From: a virus
Length of the DNA stretch: 64,000 nt
Virus record (IMG/VR): IMGVR_UViG_3300018411_000019
Location: 1-64,000 of that record
Reading direction: 5' to 3' (one strand)
A model generated the notes under the pieces. The model was not told the DNA's origin and made no database searches. It worked only from the letters and a program-made list of their open reading frames with translations. A program made the position numbers and the translations under genes. Shown in pieces: positions 17,284 to 26,337 of this stretch (the stretch's first letter is position 1; each line of letters opens with the position of its first letter).

Positions 17284-17504
17284 TTACTTGTCGCTGATGC
17301 GCTTGAATGGTGAGGCATCCACTGCAGGCAACTCGTAGTCGTAAACGCTGTAAACTGGGATCTGCTCGTTCGAACCGTCCCACGTAAACTGCACGGAGTC
17401 TTGACCAGATCGCCTGGTACCACCTCATCAATTCGCTTGAGGTCACCGTTGTACATGGTTACCAGCGAATCGCCCGTGAAACAACAACCCCCGCCACTCG
17501 TATC
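17284..17504 (-). pseudogene. Broken Hint/intein-like domain fragment
   Basis: Directly after the stop of the glycine-rich fibre gene the same frame continues as DTSGGGCCFTGDSLVTMYNG, then DLKRIDEVVPGDLVK. This is the N-terminal signature of a Hint (hedgehog/intein) domain: Cys at the start, a TGDSLVTM strand and a GDLV strand. About 33 codons in, the sense reading moves to another frame that encodes DSVQFTWDGSNEQIPVY and ends ASPFKRISDK at a TAA (17284-17286). The stop plus the frame change mean that no intact domain can be made without recoding. A decayed C-terminal extension of the fibre gene is the simplest reading. Confidence 0.55.
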
Positions 17505-18638
17505 TTAGTAAAGTTCAAAGTAGCCGCCATCACCTACTCGGATGTACACATCCTGGTAGTCACTGCCTTCCCCAGTTGTCAGGGTGAACCGCATGGTCCC
17601 ACTGCGCCAGAAGTTTCTCGAATACCCGCTTTCGTACCCTGTTGCGGTAAATCTGAAGGTGTTTCCGATGCGCCCGACCGAGATCATGGAACCGCCTGAA
17701 ATCCATGATCCGCCGATGGTACCAGCCGGGCCGTCATAGGTCAGGTTCACGGTGAGGGTATCACCGTATTGGCCTCGACCATCGATACTGGCAACCCGTA
17801 TACGAGTACGTCCCGTACCCCCAACCTGTCGACCTTTAACACGGGTGGAATCCAAACCGGTAGAACCGGCCTGAATAAAACCAGTACTGCCAATGGAGAT
17901 ACCAGCAGGTGCACCAATCGTCATCATCGAGTGGTCGTTGTTGACAACCATGGTTGCAGTTCGTCCATTTACACCTGCGTTGCCACCATGTCCATCACTG
18001 CCACTTCTGGCGATACCTCCCAATTCATAAGTGGCCGGGGAAGGTGGCGTATTACCCCAGGTATGGATACCACCTACACCTGGCTCAATGCCTGCACCGC
18101 CACCCCCTCGGAAGTTCCAACGTGTTTTCCCGCCGAAGTCTCCACTGGCACCGCCACCACCACCACCACCCGCGATAACCCCATTGTTCTGGATAGTGAC
18201 GGGTGTCTGGAGGTTAAGTCCAGGGCCGCCAGGGCCGGCCTGACTGATCGATGAACTCATTCCATAGCTATGGAAGGATGCACCGTGACCACCCCGTCCA
18301 ATGATCAGGCCATTGTTGATGATGACCACAGTTGAACCTGCCGGGAACACACCTGTCGCCAAGGCCCATTGATCGGTAGTATCTGAACCAATGTAGCCGT
18401 TGTTAACAAACACGTACTTCCCAGGCGAATTGGGTTGACCGAAACAGTTGTAGATGTTCAGGTTATAACCAACACCGGTGTGGGTGTAAACCATTTCCGA
18501 TGGCCAGACTTCCTTCCAGCCTGCAGTTGTTTTCACCAGCGCGCGTTTCAACGGCGCCCAGCTCGAGTCAGACACCTTCACATGCGGTTGCTTTGTCCTG
18601 GCCCAGGTCGATGGACCTATCTTCATGTCAATAGGCAT
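17505..18638 (-). CDS. Glycine-rich tail fibre or tip protein
   Basis: 377 residues starting after GAGGAAGCTGAT. The N-terminal 50 residues contain GWKEVWP, a short motif also present in varied form (WQQIWP, WRQVWP) in the fibre at 31494-33068. Then come repeated beta-hairpins rich in Gly and Asn (VFVNNGYIG, VVIINNGLIIGRGG, VTIQNNGVIAGGGG), typical of phage fibre proteins, and a C-terminal Ig-like beta domain (GDTLTVNLTYDGPAG, MRFTLTTG, VYIRVGDGGYFELY). It may bind the cell surface. A broken Hint-like sequence follows in frame after the stop, so the gene was probably once longer. Confidence 0.7.
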   Translation of the reverse strand: MPIDMKIGPSTWARTKQPHVKVSDSSWAPLKRALVKTTAGWKEVWPSEMVYTHTGVGYNLNIYNCFGQPNSPGKYVFVNNGYIGSDTTDQWALATGVFPAGSTVVIINNGLIIGRGGHGASFHSYGMSSSISQAGPGGPGLNLQTPVTIQNNGVIAGGGGGGGASGDFGGKTRWNFRGGGGAGIEPGVGGIHTWGNTPPSPATYELGGIARSGSDGHGGNAGVNGRTATMVVNNDHSMMTIGAPAGISIGSTGFIQAGSTGLDSTRVKGRQVGGTGRTRIRVASIDGRGQYGDTLTVNLTYDGPAGTIGGSWISGGSMISVGRIGNTFRFTATGYESGYSRNFWRSGTMRFTLTTGEGSDYQDVYIRVGDGGYFELY

Positions 18639-18648
18639 ATCAGCTTCC

Positions 18649-20082
18649 TCAGTAAGTCAGCCAGATATCACCTACCGCACCTTGAGAGCCGGTTGGATCG
18701 ACCGTGGAGATGAACACGTTGCGCTTACCCATGCTTCCGACAGCTGCGTAAGCATCCGACAGGATTGATGCACGGGTGGTGTTTTCCAGACGATTCGCAT
18801 TGACCGCTGTCTCAGCCGAACCCAATTTCCTGGACAGCAGGGTGTCGGTCTGACTTGTGGTGTATGCGCCCACTTGTGCTGCGGTGGTCTGGTGTGGGTT
18901 GTTCAGATTTCCGATGTGGCTGTTCAGGGCATTTCCGGCGTGCGACATGATGGCCTGATAAGTCCGTTGAGGCGTCATGAACTTATCGGAGATCGTAGTG
19001 GAAATACCCTGTTCGGCGGTGGCGGTGCTGTAATTGTCCACATTACCCAAGCCGACCTGTGCTTTGGTCGTAGAGTGTGGGTTACTGGTGTTGTTGATGT
19101 GCGCCTGCAGCAAATTCCCGGCGATGGCATTGATCGCTTCCTTGGTCCTCAAGGGCGTCATGAACTTGTCGTTCGCGGTGCCATTAGTGGCCTGTGCTTG
19201 GGTAGCCGTGAGGTAATTGTCCACATTACCCAGACCCACTTGCGCCTTAGTAACCGCATGGGGGTTGGTCTTCTTGGCCTCATGGTCTGCTACGTGTTCG
19301 GCTGCAATGCGTTGTGCCAGAGTGTTGGCCAGCGCTGGGGTCATGAAGCGGTTGTTTACCAGACCCGCCAGGGCTTCAGCTGCCGTGGCTGTGGCATAGT
19401 TGTCGACGCTTCCAAGCCCGACCTGTGCTTTGGTCGTGGCATGGGGGTTGGTTTTGTCATTAACGTGCGTGACCAGTCGATTGTCCAAACTGCCAATGAG
19501 CGAAATAAGCTGCTCTTCAACAATCCGGATTTGCTGACGGATCTCTTCATGCGAGGCTTCATCGCCCACCATGATCGCTTGAGTGATGCGCTCAAGTTGC
19601 CAGACGACATATTCCCAGCCAAAGGTATCACCGATGTCATGGATGTGAGGGGCTGCTGGATAGGCTGTTGGACGACCCAGAACAGAACCCCATTTGATAG
19701 GGCGGTCATCCAGATCCAACTGAGTGATCAGGTCCTGCAACGCATCGAGGTTCCAGGAATACTCACCACCGACTACACGGTAGTCAAGCTTGACACTGAT
19801 CGGCGCTGATACACGAAGCACGACCGCCGACTGAACATCCTTGCCGCTGCGCAACGACGCTTGAGAAAACGGTTGTGCCAGGATATAATCATCCACAGGG
19901 CGTAGCGGCATACCGGTTTCGTTGTCGAGGATGGTGAAACTGTCGGCATAAAACGGACCGGCCAACGGAATAAAGACCCGATTGGCATCGGTCAGGATAT
20001 CACGGACTTCCCCAACAATGTGGTTCGTTGGCGAGGTGCCAGTGAGATCCAAGGGATATTGAATAATTGGTGGAATTGACAT
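18649..20082 (-). CDS. Tail fibre protein, paralogue A
   Basis: 477 residues from the ATG at 20082 (GGAG upstream); the ATG at 20094 lacks support. Residues 1-150 are a virion-attachment region that starts SIPPIIQYPLDLTGTS. Then come four repeats of about 60 residues with NPHATTKAQVGLGSVDNY, each followed by an RFMTP or KFMTP segment, as in the phage tail-fibre repeat family. The last 50 residues form a separate tip (VFISTVDPTGSQGAVGDIWLTY). It is closely related, in places identical at DNA level, to the fibre at 31494-33068. It likely forms a trimeric fibre and follows the oxygenase gene in transcription order. Confidence 0.8.
   Translation of the reverse strand: MSIPPIIQYPLDLTGTSPTNHIVGEVRDILTDANRVFIPLAGPFYADSFTILDNETGMPLRPVDDYILAQPFSQASLRSGKDVQSAVVLRVSAPISVKLDYRVVGGEYSWNLDALQDLITQLDLDDRPIKWGSVLGRPTAYPAAPHIHDIGDTFGWEYVVWQLERITQAIMVGDEASHEEIRQQIRIVEEQLISLIGSLDNRLVTHVNDKTNPHATTKAQVGLGSVDNYATATAAEALAGLVNNRFMTPALANTLAQRIAAEHVADHEAKKTNPHAVTKAQVGLGNVDNYLTATQAQATNGTANDKFMTPLRTKEAINAIAGNLLQAHINNTSNPHSTTKAQVGLGNVDNYSTATAEQGISTTISDKFMTPQRTYQAIMSHAGNALNSHIGNLNNPHQTTAAQVGAYTTSQTDTLLSRKLGSAETAVNANRLENTTRASILSDAYAAVGSMGKRNVFISTVDPTGSQGAVGDIWLTY
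19391..19434. repeat. 44 bp direct repeat, copy 1
   Basis: Identical to 32011-32054, in the same orientation. It encodes part of a TKAQVGLGSVDNYAT fibre repeat. Identity over 44 bases without synonymous change points to recent exchange. Confidence 0.85.
19830..19881. repeat. 52 bp direct repeat, copy 1
   Basis: Identical to 32816-32867, in the same orientation, within the N-terminal attachment domain of the fibre (LAQPFSQASLRSGKDVQ). The copies lie 12,986 bp apart and frame the radical SAM island. Confidence 0.85.
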
Positions 20083-20167
20083 TGTGAACTCCAAGCAGGT
20101 AAGTGATCTTCCGCCCAGAGAGCAGAAGATCGAGGGAGACCACGCAAGGCGACGCCCTCATCGATGG

Positions 20168-20728
20168 CTAAAGGTCCTCGATGATGTAGTATTCGTGCAG
20201 TAACGACAGACGCAAGTCCTCGGTGACGTGGGCTACGCTGTGCTGCACATAACTCGGGAACAAATAGATGTCCCCTTGCTTGGGTTGTAGTGTAAAGTTT
20301 TTGAATAGTGCACTGTTCCGCATAGGTTTTGGGTAACCACGACATGCATTCCCTTTCGGGTCGAACATGGTCATGCCATTTACCGAGTCACCTGGGTAGC
20401 AAATTGCCGAGACAACCGAACCGGGATGGTAATGTGGATACAGACCTTCACCCTCAACAATCCACTTGCCATTGGTGTCGACGTAGAAGTTCCCAACCTT
20501 GTAATTGAAGTGATCTAGGCAGAATTGTTTCACTGCCGGAGTGATCACCTCATCGCGCATACTGAGGATGACTGGAAACAAATCTTTATCGATGCAGCGC
20601 TGGCGGCTGTCCTCCCCACCAGTCATGCTGTATAGTGCGAACACCTCATCGGTCCAGTCTGCCATGTTGAACCGATCCGCAACATTGATGCGTACAATCG
20701 GGGTCTTCCAGAGTTCAAAGACTTCCAC
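20168..20728 (-). CDS. Fe(II)/2-oxoglutarate-dependent oxygenase
   Basis: 186 residues from a GTG at 20728, one base after the upstream stop, with GAGGTG as ribosome site. It has the pattern of the 2OG-Fe(II) oxygenase family seen in phages and bacteria: YPHYHPGSVVSAICYPG (H99 and H101), a central TMFDPKGN strand, then GDIYLFPSYVQHSV with H163 as distal metal ligand and R173 in EDLRLSLL for 2-oxoglutarate. Such enzymes hydroxylate proteins, nucleobases or small molecules. It is the last gene of the radical SAM operon, and its target is probably shared with that pathway. Confidence 0.7.
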   Translation of the reverse strand: MEVFELWKTPIVRINVADRFNMADWTDEVFALYSMTGGEDSRQRCIDKDLFPVILSMRDEVITPAVKQFCLDHFNYKVGNFYVDTNGKWIVEGEGLYPHYHPGSVVSAICYPGDSVNGMTMFDPKGNACRGYPKPMRNSALFKNFTLQPKQGDIYLFPSYVQHSVAHVTEDLRLSLLHEYYIIEDL

Positions 20729-20729
20729 A

Positions 20730-21158
20730 TTACACCTCGCTAAGTGAAGCAATGCCTTCCTCAGTACATTCAAGTAGACAATACTTAACGGTCTGAGGGG
20801 CCCACCCTGACTCAATCCAATTTGGGATGGTCATTAGACGTTCCATGATTCGGTCGTATGTCTCAGGGTCTTGACTATACGGTACGAAATACATGTCCTG
20901 ACCCAGGAATAAATCAGGGTCATTCAGTATATCGTACTTATCGATACCGTAGATTTCATTGAGTTTATGCGCGTAGATAATGGCGACCGCGTAACTCTTA
21001 CTAGGGTAGATAAGGGGGAACGTAGCGTGCTTGAAATAAGACAGGGCATTGTCCACCAACTCATCGTCTTCAATGATCTCCATGTTACTGAAGTCATCTG
21101 GATGATCCGTAATTAACTGATTGTAGACACGCTGAAAATCTTTATAAGGTGGAGTCAT
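20730..21158 (-). CDS. Unknown protein of the radical SAM island
   Basis: 142 residues. The ATG at 21158 overlaps the stop of the preceding radical SAM gene (ATGA), which favours it over the ATG at 21197. The protein is acidic and alpha/beta, with no Cys cluster; a Tyr-rich middle (SYAVAIIYAHKLNEIYGID) and LLECTEEG end are visible. Coupled on both sides to enzyme genes, it could be a substrate-recognition or partner protein. No family is recognised. Confidence 0.6.
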   Translation of the reverse strand: MTPPYKDFQRVYNQLITDHPDDFSNMEIIEDDELVDNALSYFKHATFPLIYPSKSYAVAIIYAHKLNEIYGIDKYDILNDPDLFLGQDMYFVPYSQDPETYDRIMERLMTIPNWIESGWAPQTVKYCLLECTEEGIASLSEV

Positions 21159-22168
21159 AATGGCATAGTCCAATCGTTCTTCATCCCGACCAGGCATTCG
21201 TCGTAATTCAAATGGGTCATTATCAGATGGATGTCACCTCGTGCGCAACGATCGATATGGATACAATCGCCGCAGGTAACGTGCTCAACTCGACGAGTAA
21301 GTTCGTCGATATAGAGATTCCCTTCCAGTCCTTCGACCCCATGACGTGTCCATGGTCGTTCAATGCTATATTGATCTGAGAATAGAGGAAACTTCTCAAT
21401 TAGTGTTGGGGTGTAATATAGGTACCCGTTCCTATAGGTGAGTTCCAGGGAATCATCCAAAGGCTTTATCAGGTACCGCGACCGGTTTTCTCGGATGACC
21501 TCAGTGAAGCCTGTAAACGCTCTTAAGAATGCCTGTCTGTTGACAAGGTCATCGAAACCCTTACGAGCATGGGGGAAGACATATTCCACCAGTTTACGGA
21601 CGCCGAAATCCAACGCATGAATTTCCTTATCGAGTTGATCGCTAAGGTGTTCAGTCGGGTCGTCTGACATATTCACGGTGAGGTAGAGTAACTCGAACTT
21701 GACATCTGGTAGATGATCAACGATATACTGCACCCGGTCTTTGATTAGGTCGATGTGTTTTCTATTTCGGATACTTCTCACGGGGAAGGGAGTGGCAACT
21801 TTCAACCGCTTCCCTTTTAATAGGGAGTTTAGTTTCTCGCACAGTTCCTTAAGGCCTGTCTCTTGCAGCAGGGCGAGCGGCAGTACCATACCACAGTATC
21901 GATCTGCCAAGGACTGTATCAATGGATGGTCCAGGATAGCGGTACCAGCACTCGACGCGATAACATCAACCGGACCAACTGTGAACTCATTGAGCTCATA
22001 TCCACTGTCCTTCATCTCATCGACTAAGGAGAGCAGTGCCGGTCCATCTTCATCGAACGGACCGGGATCAAGTTCCTTATCGACCATACAGCCAACACAA
22101 CTGTACTTACACCCTTGAAGGATCTCCAAGGTTATGTTGAACCCCCGATTGGGAATCATCTCTGACAT
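21155..22168 (-). CDS. Radical SAM protein, paralogue 1 of the CxxxCxxCxxDK group
   Basis: 337 residues. C20, C24 and C27 in GCKYSCVGCMVDKE form the radical SAM 4Fe-4S motif, used to cleave S-adenosylmethionine into a 5'-deoxyadenosyl radical. The C-terminus has CGDCIHIDRC (CxxC-x5-C) and a later Cys in DECLVG, enough for one auxiliary cluster. The position where SPASM proteins have their first cysteine reads NGYLYYTP without Cys. It overlaps the next paralogue upstream by 62 bases and the next gene downstream by ATGA. The substrate is unknown; peptide or protein modification is the best guess. Confidence 0.8.
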   Translation of the reverse strand: MSEMIPNRGFNITLEILQGCKYSCVGCMVDKELDPGPFDEDGPALLSLVDEMKDSGYELNEFTVGPVDVIASSAGTAILDHPLIQSLADRYCGMVLPLALLQETGLKELCEKLNSLLKGKRLKVATPFPVRSIRNRKHIDLIKDRVQYIVDHLPDVKFELLYLTVNMSDDPTEHLSDQLDKEIHALDFGVRKLVEYVFPHARKGFDDLVNRQAFLRAFTGFTEVIRENRSRYLIKPLDDSLELTYRNGYLYYTPTLIEKFPLFSDQYSIERPWTRHGVEGLEGNLYIDELTRRVEHVTCGDCIHIDRCARGDIHLIMTHLNYDECLVGMKNDWTMPL

Positions 22169-23186
22169 ACTGAAGCCCTACCATACAGTCTTTGATTGCT
22201 AACCGTTTCATGATATTAATGATCCCTTTCTCGGTACAACTGCTCATGTAAACACATGTCATGCAGTCAGTACCTTCCAGATACTCGATCGCCTCATTCA
22301 TCGCTTTCTGACGAACACTTAGAACATTCTCCATGTTCCAGGGCTTAGGGATGACAAATTCTTCTTCAAGGAACGGACAATCATCTTTTAAGAAAGGTAC
22401 CCAGTAGAGCTTACCGCCTGTGTACCAGAGGTTTACCATAGTGCCAGTGTGGTAACAGAGATCAGGGTTCCTGCGGCGCTCATCCACACCACAGAGAGCA
22501 GAGTAGAACTGACTGATACGGTGGGACATCCGTCTGATGTTCTGGCCAACCATAATATCCTTGTAAGGTAGCCGACCATATGGGATATTGAGGATATCGT
22601 CTTTCTCAGTGGGGAACTCCACTGCAAAGCCGTTCTTCATCAATTCGTCAAAGTTCTCGCTTACAGTGTCTGAGGTACAGTTGACCACAAACCCTGCTTC
22701 ATTTAAGTAGGCTTTCTTAAACGTATCTTTGACGTATTGGAGCTTACTGGCAATCATGGTCCCGAACTTATCTGTTTTGAAGAAGTCGGGGGCAGCAGGC
22801 ATCAGAAATCGAATCGCCTTGTTGGGACAGGCCTCGTCGATCTCTTCGCACATTTTAGCGTACTTGTCCAGGTCTTTCTCGAGGAAGGCGGCGTTGAACG
22901 TAACCTGGTCAAACATCTGCGCCATGGTTCTAAATGTTGGGTTGTCCATGAGGACACTGGTGTTATCCGAAGACATGTAGTCAGTCGGTCCTACACCAAG
23001 GTCAAATGCAACGTACCCACCATCAGCCACCATCTCTTGAATTAGAGCGTACAGTTGGGGAATGTCTTCTGCACTACCGCCGAGTTCCTTATCGATCATG
23101 CAGCCACTACACGAGTGACCACATCCCTTTAGAATATCGAGGGCAATCTCCAGGCGCTGGCGATGCTGTACTATAGGTTTTTTCAT
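22107..23186 (-). CDS. Radical SAM protein, paralogue 2
   Basis: 359 residues from the ATG at 23186, which overlaps the previous stop (ATGA) and has AGGAAT upstream; an ATG at 23255 inside the previous gene is less likely. C22, C26 and C29 in CGHSCSGCMIDKE are the radical SAM cysteines. The C-terminal motif is CMTCVYMSSC with CMVG after it. The phrase GVGPTDYMSSDN resembles TVGPVDVIASS and KVGPTDLTTAEN in the two sister genes, so the three are paralogues. The reaction is unknown. Confidence 0.8.
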   Translation of the reverse strand: MKKPIVQHRQRLEIALDILKGCGHSCSGCMIDKELGGSAEDIPQLYALIQEMVADGGYVAFDLGVGPTDYMSSDNTSVLMDNPTFRTMAQMFDQVTFNAAFLEKDLDKYAKMCEEIDEACPNKAIRFLMPAAPDFFKTDKFGTMIASKLQYVKDTFKKAYLNEAGFVVNCTSDTVSENFDELMKNGFAVEFPTEKDDILNIPYGRLPYKDIMVGQNIRRMSHRISQFYSALCGVDERRRNPDLCYHTGTMVNLWYTGGKLYWVPFLKDDCPFLEEEFVIPKPWNMENVLSVRQKAMNEAIEYLEGTDCMTCVYMSSCTEKGIINIMKRLAIKDCMVGLQYVRDDSQSGVQHNLGDPSRV

Positions 23187-24250
23187 GTGATATTCCTTTC
23201 CGGATTCTCGAGGTGACAGGCAGGTTCCCACCTGTTCTTGATGTCGAACAGGCACCTATCACTGCTGGCCTCTTCCATCAGCGTCGGGATGTTATTTCGA
23301 GAGCAGTTGTCAAGGTAACAACAATCGCCACATTCAGGATGCCCTGAATACTTTATCAGTGTATCAGCGTACTGGTTTTCCCTGAAGTCAATCAGTGACT
23401 CGAATGTCCATGGTTTTGGGAGTTTGTACTTATCGTCAAAGATAGTCAGCGTTTCAACCATGGTTATCGTTGTATAGAGGTCACCTGTACGGTAAGTGAA
23501 CTCGAACCCCTCCTGTGGACGAGGTACCAGTCGAGTGAAGACATGACTGCCCGCCACACGTTTTTCACGATCAAGTACGAACGATGAAAACTGGCGCGTC
23601 ACCCGCTTGAACTGTTCGGCAACCATGAGGTTATCAAAGCCACGCCTCACATCGGTGAAAACGAATTCTACCGAATCAAACTCTGTCAGGTTACTGTCGC
23701 TGATTGCATCGAAGGTCTCGTCACTGAATTGGCGGATGGAATCCGAATCGACGTTGATGGTCATGTAAATGCGAGTGAATGTAATGGTCTTTAACATACC
23801 CTTGAAGCGGGCAAATCGTTCCCTCAACTGCGTCATGTATTTCTTATTCAGCATGTTCTTGAGGGTGACAGGGGTACCTACCATCAGGTATTTGCCAGGG
23901 ATCAATTCTTCAAGCTTGTCGGCTAACCTTTTAAGGCCATGGTCATTCAACATTGCCAGATTAATTGAGATCAAGTTGAAGTAGCTGACTATCTTCCCGA
24001 AGACAGGATCATCAAGGATGGTAAAGCCGTTCTCAGCAGTGGTCAGGTCAGTTGGCCCTACTTTCAATTCGAGTGTGCGCCAGCCTTTCGATCTAATGTC
24101 CTCCAGAAGGGGCAGAAGATCGCCTAGTTCCGGTTCGAGCTGGGTATTCGCCCCATTCTTATCGACTGTACATCCTAGACAGTTATAGCCGCACCCGGCA
24201 GTGATCTCCAGATTGAAGTTCACAGTGAATGTAGCAGGATCAGTCATCAT
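23183..24250 (-). CDS. Radical SAM protein, paralogue 3
   Basis: 355 residues. C20, C24 and C27 in CGYNCLGCTVDK bind the radical SAM cluster. The C-terminal CGDCCYLDNC is the auxiliary-cluster motif, followed by DRCLFD. It shares KVGPTDLTTAEN with its two sisters. It overlaps the radical SAM gene upstream (ATGA type at 24247-24250) and the sister downstream. Three tandem copies suggest either three related substrates or a hetero-oligomer. Confidence 0.8.
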   Translation of the reverse strand: MMTDPATFTVNFNLEITAGCGYNCLGCTVDKNGANTQLEPELGDLLPLLEDIRSKGWRTLELKVGPTDLTTAENGFTILDDPVFGKIVSYFNLISINLAMLNDHGLKRLADKLEELIPGKYLMVGTPVTLKNMLNKKYMTQLRERFARFKGMLKTITFTRIYMTINVDSDSIRQFSDETFDAISDSNLTEFDSVEFVFTDVRRGFDNLMVAEQFKRVTRQFSSFVLDREKRVAGSHVFTRLVPRPQEGFEFTYRTGDLYTTITMVETLTIFDDKYKLPKPWTFESLIDFRENQYADTLIKYSGHPECGDCCYLDNCSRNNIPTLMEEASSDRCLFDIKNRWEPACHLENPERNIT

Positions 24251-25176
24251 TTCAGTTTCTCCCAGCGCTCTATGAGTCCACGGAACCCATTGCAGGATTC
24301 ATCCAGTGCCACCACCTCTCTCAAGTGTTCAGAGAGACACTTACCGTAATAGGGACAGGCATTGCAGATCGCATTCATAGAGACCCGCGCTTTCTCCTGT
24401 TCACACCATTCCAAATAACCGGATATCCCGTCGACTACTTTGAAGTATTCGCGATCCTGGCTGTCGAATTCTAGGACAGCAAGATCACCCGTAGGGGTTA
24501 TGTAAACGTGATCGTCACTAAATGCATTGCGCTCCCCGCTGATCACATCCTCTAACTGCCATTCGTTCTCGAAGGTGAAATTACGATTGGGGTGATTGAT
24601 CACCTGCCAGACGAACTCTTCAAATTCCTTAAAGGACACGGGTTGAACATTAGCCTGGTTGGAGCTGTATGGCTTTATCTCCGCATGCCATAGATGAGGA
24701 AGGGAAGCTAGAGTGTTGACATACTCGTCAGGAGTCACCTTGTCTAGAAATTCCCGACTTGCTAGAGTAAGCATCACGAACTTGTTACTCAGAAGCATGA
24801 TGTTCTCAAATACCTTCTCATGCTTCTCCCTGGCCGAGAAGTCATAGGACACCGAGATCTTGAAGTCACTGTCGTGAACAAGATCGGGGACATGAGAAAG
24901 GTTAGTGACTAATACAATGTCATTTATCCCCCTCGACAGGAATATCTCTTTTATGGCCAGTAGATATTCCTCTGGTAAGAGTAGAACCTCACCGCCATAA
25001 AGGTCAACGTGACCTATCTCGAAGTGGTCAAGTAACTCATCCACCCGCTCAACGATGACCTCGATTGGTAACAGGGTCCGGTCATTAAGCTGTTCTGTCG
25101 TTAAGTAACAAAAGTCACAGCTAAAGTTGCAATAGTACGTGGGGTTCAGACTGAGGTTTATTCTTGGCTTGGACAA
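24247..25176 (-). CDS. Radical SAM protein
   Basis: 309 residues, starting at TTG (25176) behind a strong GGAGGG. C16, C20 and C23 in YYCNFSCDFCYL are the radical SAM cysteines, and LYGGEVLLLP is the usual GGE motif contacting the amino group of S-adenosylmethionine. The C-terminus has CNACPYYGKC and a further Cys in ESCNGF. A strand ITPTGDLAVLEF sits where SPASM has its first Cys, here absent. It is different enough from the three paralogues downstream to be a separate subfamily, closer to SPASM/twitch peptide maturases. Confidence 0.8.
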   Translation of the reverse strand: MSKPRINLSLNPTYYCNFSCDFCYLTTEQLNDRTLLPIEVIVERVDELLDHFEIGHVDLYGGEVLLLPEEYLLAIKEIFLSRGINDIVLVTNLSHVPDLVHDSDFKISVSYDFSAREKHEKVFENIMLLSNKFVMLTLASREFLDKVTPDEYVNTLASLPHLWHAEIKPYSSNQANVQPVSFKEFEEFVWQVINHPNRNFTFENEWQLEDVISGERNAFSDDHVYITPTGDLAVLEFDSQDREYFKVVDGISGYLEWCEQEKARVSMNAICNACPYYGKCLSEHLREVVALDESCNGFRGLIERWEKLK

Positions 25177-25235
25177 AACAAACCCTCCGAAATGATGATG
25201 GCAATTGCCAGTGCCAGATTGTCAGCCCGCATCAC

Positions 25236-26324
25236 TTAGCCTCTCGCAATGAGTTGGACAGACTCGTCCACGTACGGGGTGGGGGTCAGGTAGTCCTGCA
25301 TCCCGTTCATCTCGATGATCCGTGGGGCGATGCTCTTCATGGTCTTACAGTGATGTTCGACCAGGCCAAGGCGCTTGGTATCGGTTATTGTTTTACGACA
25401 ACCATTGCAGATGAGGAACATGGGGCATGTATTGCAATCTTCTTTCATCGACCAGAGTTCTTCCTGGTTGCGCAGGGGAGTTACGAAGCCTCCGGCCATC
25501 TCATGTTGAAAGTCGATTGGGTATTTCAGGTCATCGCCGAAAGCCCCACACGAGAAGTATCCGTTACCAGGCTGTAACGTACGGATGCCCTCATCGCAAT
25601 CACGGGACAGTGGACAGATCGTTTGTTGCCCCTTTATGCGCTTGACCATCTGCTTGGTATTGAATTCCCATTCCATCAGTCCTGCATCGTAGATCTCGAT
25701 GTATGCCTTATACATGTCGGCTTGAGTATACATCTGATCTTCATTGCCCATGGTGATCCCTTTTTTATCAACCACGGGACCCGAAGCAACGGCATAGTTG
25801 ACTTTGGCTTCAACTCCAAGGTATCGAGCTAGTCGCACGGTGTCGAGGACGGTATGGGCATTGTCCCTATCGATCACCGCAATGAATTCAGGCCGGTAAC
25901 CGACGCGCTCGAGGAAGAGGTCACTCACCGCAATGAATTCAGACTCAGTCAGTGGGGTACCATCCCCCTTCAAACGCTTGTCACCATATTGAAACGACGT
26001 GGTGATACCCATTCGTCTATGGTTAAAAAGCTTTTCCCATTTCTCGGGGTTCACAAAGAAAGGCCAGAGATTGGAGGTAAAGCTAATTGACGCATCAGAG
26101 TCCAACCGATCCAGTATTTCGATCATATCCCAGTAATACTGAGGAGGCATCATCAGGGGATCGCCACCATTGATGATGATTGTGCGGGTTTCAGGGTACC
26201 TCTTAATAAACTGCTCAATTTGATCAAGGGATACGGTGGCTGTAGCGTCCTCACTCAGATGCGTACTGGAGCAGAACGTGCAGCGGAAATTGCAAAGCTG
26301 TGTGGGCTTGACTATGAGGTCGAT
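25236..26324 (-). CDS. Radical SAM/SPASM protein without a usual start codon
   Basis: About 362 residues. The sense sequence begins with KIDLIVKPTQLCNFRCTFC, with radical SAM cysteines at residues 12, 16 and 19, then IIINGGDP. A full SPASM region follows: CPLSRDC, GNGYFSCGAF, CNTCPMFLICNGC and HHC. An amber TAG (26328-26330) lies directly before this sequence, and no ATG, GTG or TTG occurs before the cysteine motif. The best candidate is ATC at 26324, 8 bases after GGGGG (26333-26337). The ATG at 26153 would lose the catalytic motif. It is the first gene of the downstream radical SAM operon. Confidence 0.7.
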   Translation of the reverse strand: MDLIVKPTQLCNFRCTFCSSTHLSEDATATVSLDQIEQFIKRYPETRTIIINGGDPLMMPPQYYWDMIEILDRLDSDASISFTSNLWPFFVNPEKWEKLFNHRRMGITTSFQYGDKRLKGDGTPLTESEFIAVSDLFLERVGYRPEFIAVIDRDNAHTVLDTVRLARYLGVEAKVNYAVASGPVVDKKGITMGNEDQMYTQADMYKAYIEIYDAGLMEWEFNTKQMVKRIKGQQTICPLSRDCDEGIRTLQPGNGYFSCGAFGDDLKYPIDFQHEMAGGFVTPLRNQEELWSMKEDCNTCPMFLICNGCRKTITDTKRLGLVEHHCKTMKSIAPRIIEMNGMQDYLTPTPYVDESVQLIARG

Positions 26325-26337
26325 TTTCTAATCCCCC

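Noticed and set aside
20130-20162. Terminator hairpin between the oxygenase gene and fibre A
   Set aside because: GAGGG and CCCTC can pair, but the stem is short and bulged; not strong enough to list.
26328-26330. Amber codon as a sign of pyrrolysine or suppressor-based recoding
   Set aside because: No suppressor tRNA was seen, and other genes in the window use TAG, TAA and TGA as ordinary stops. A non-AUG start after the TAG explains it more simply.
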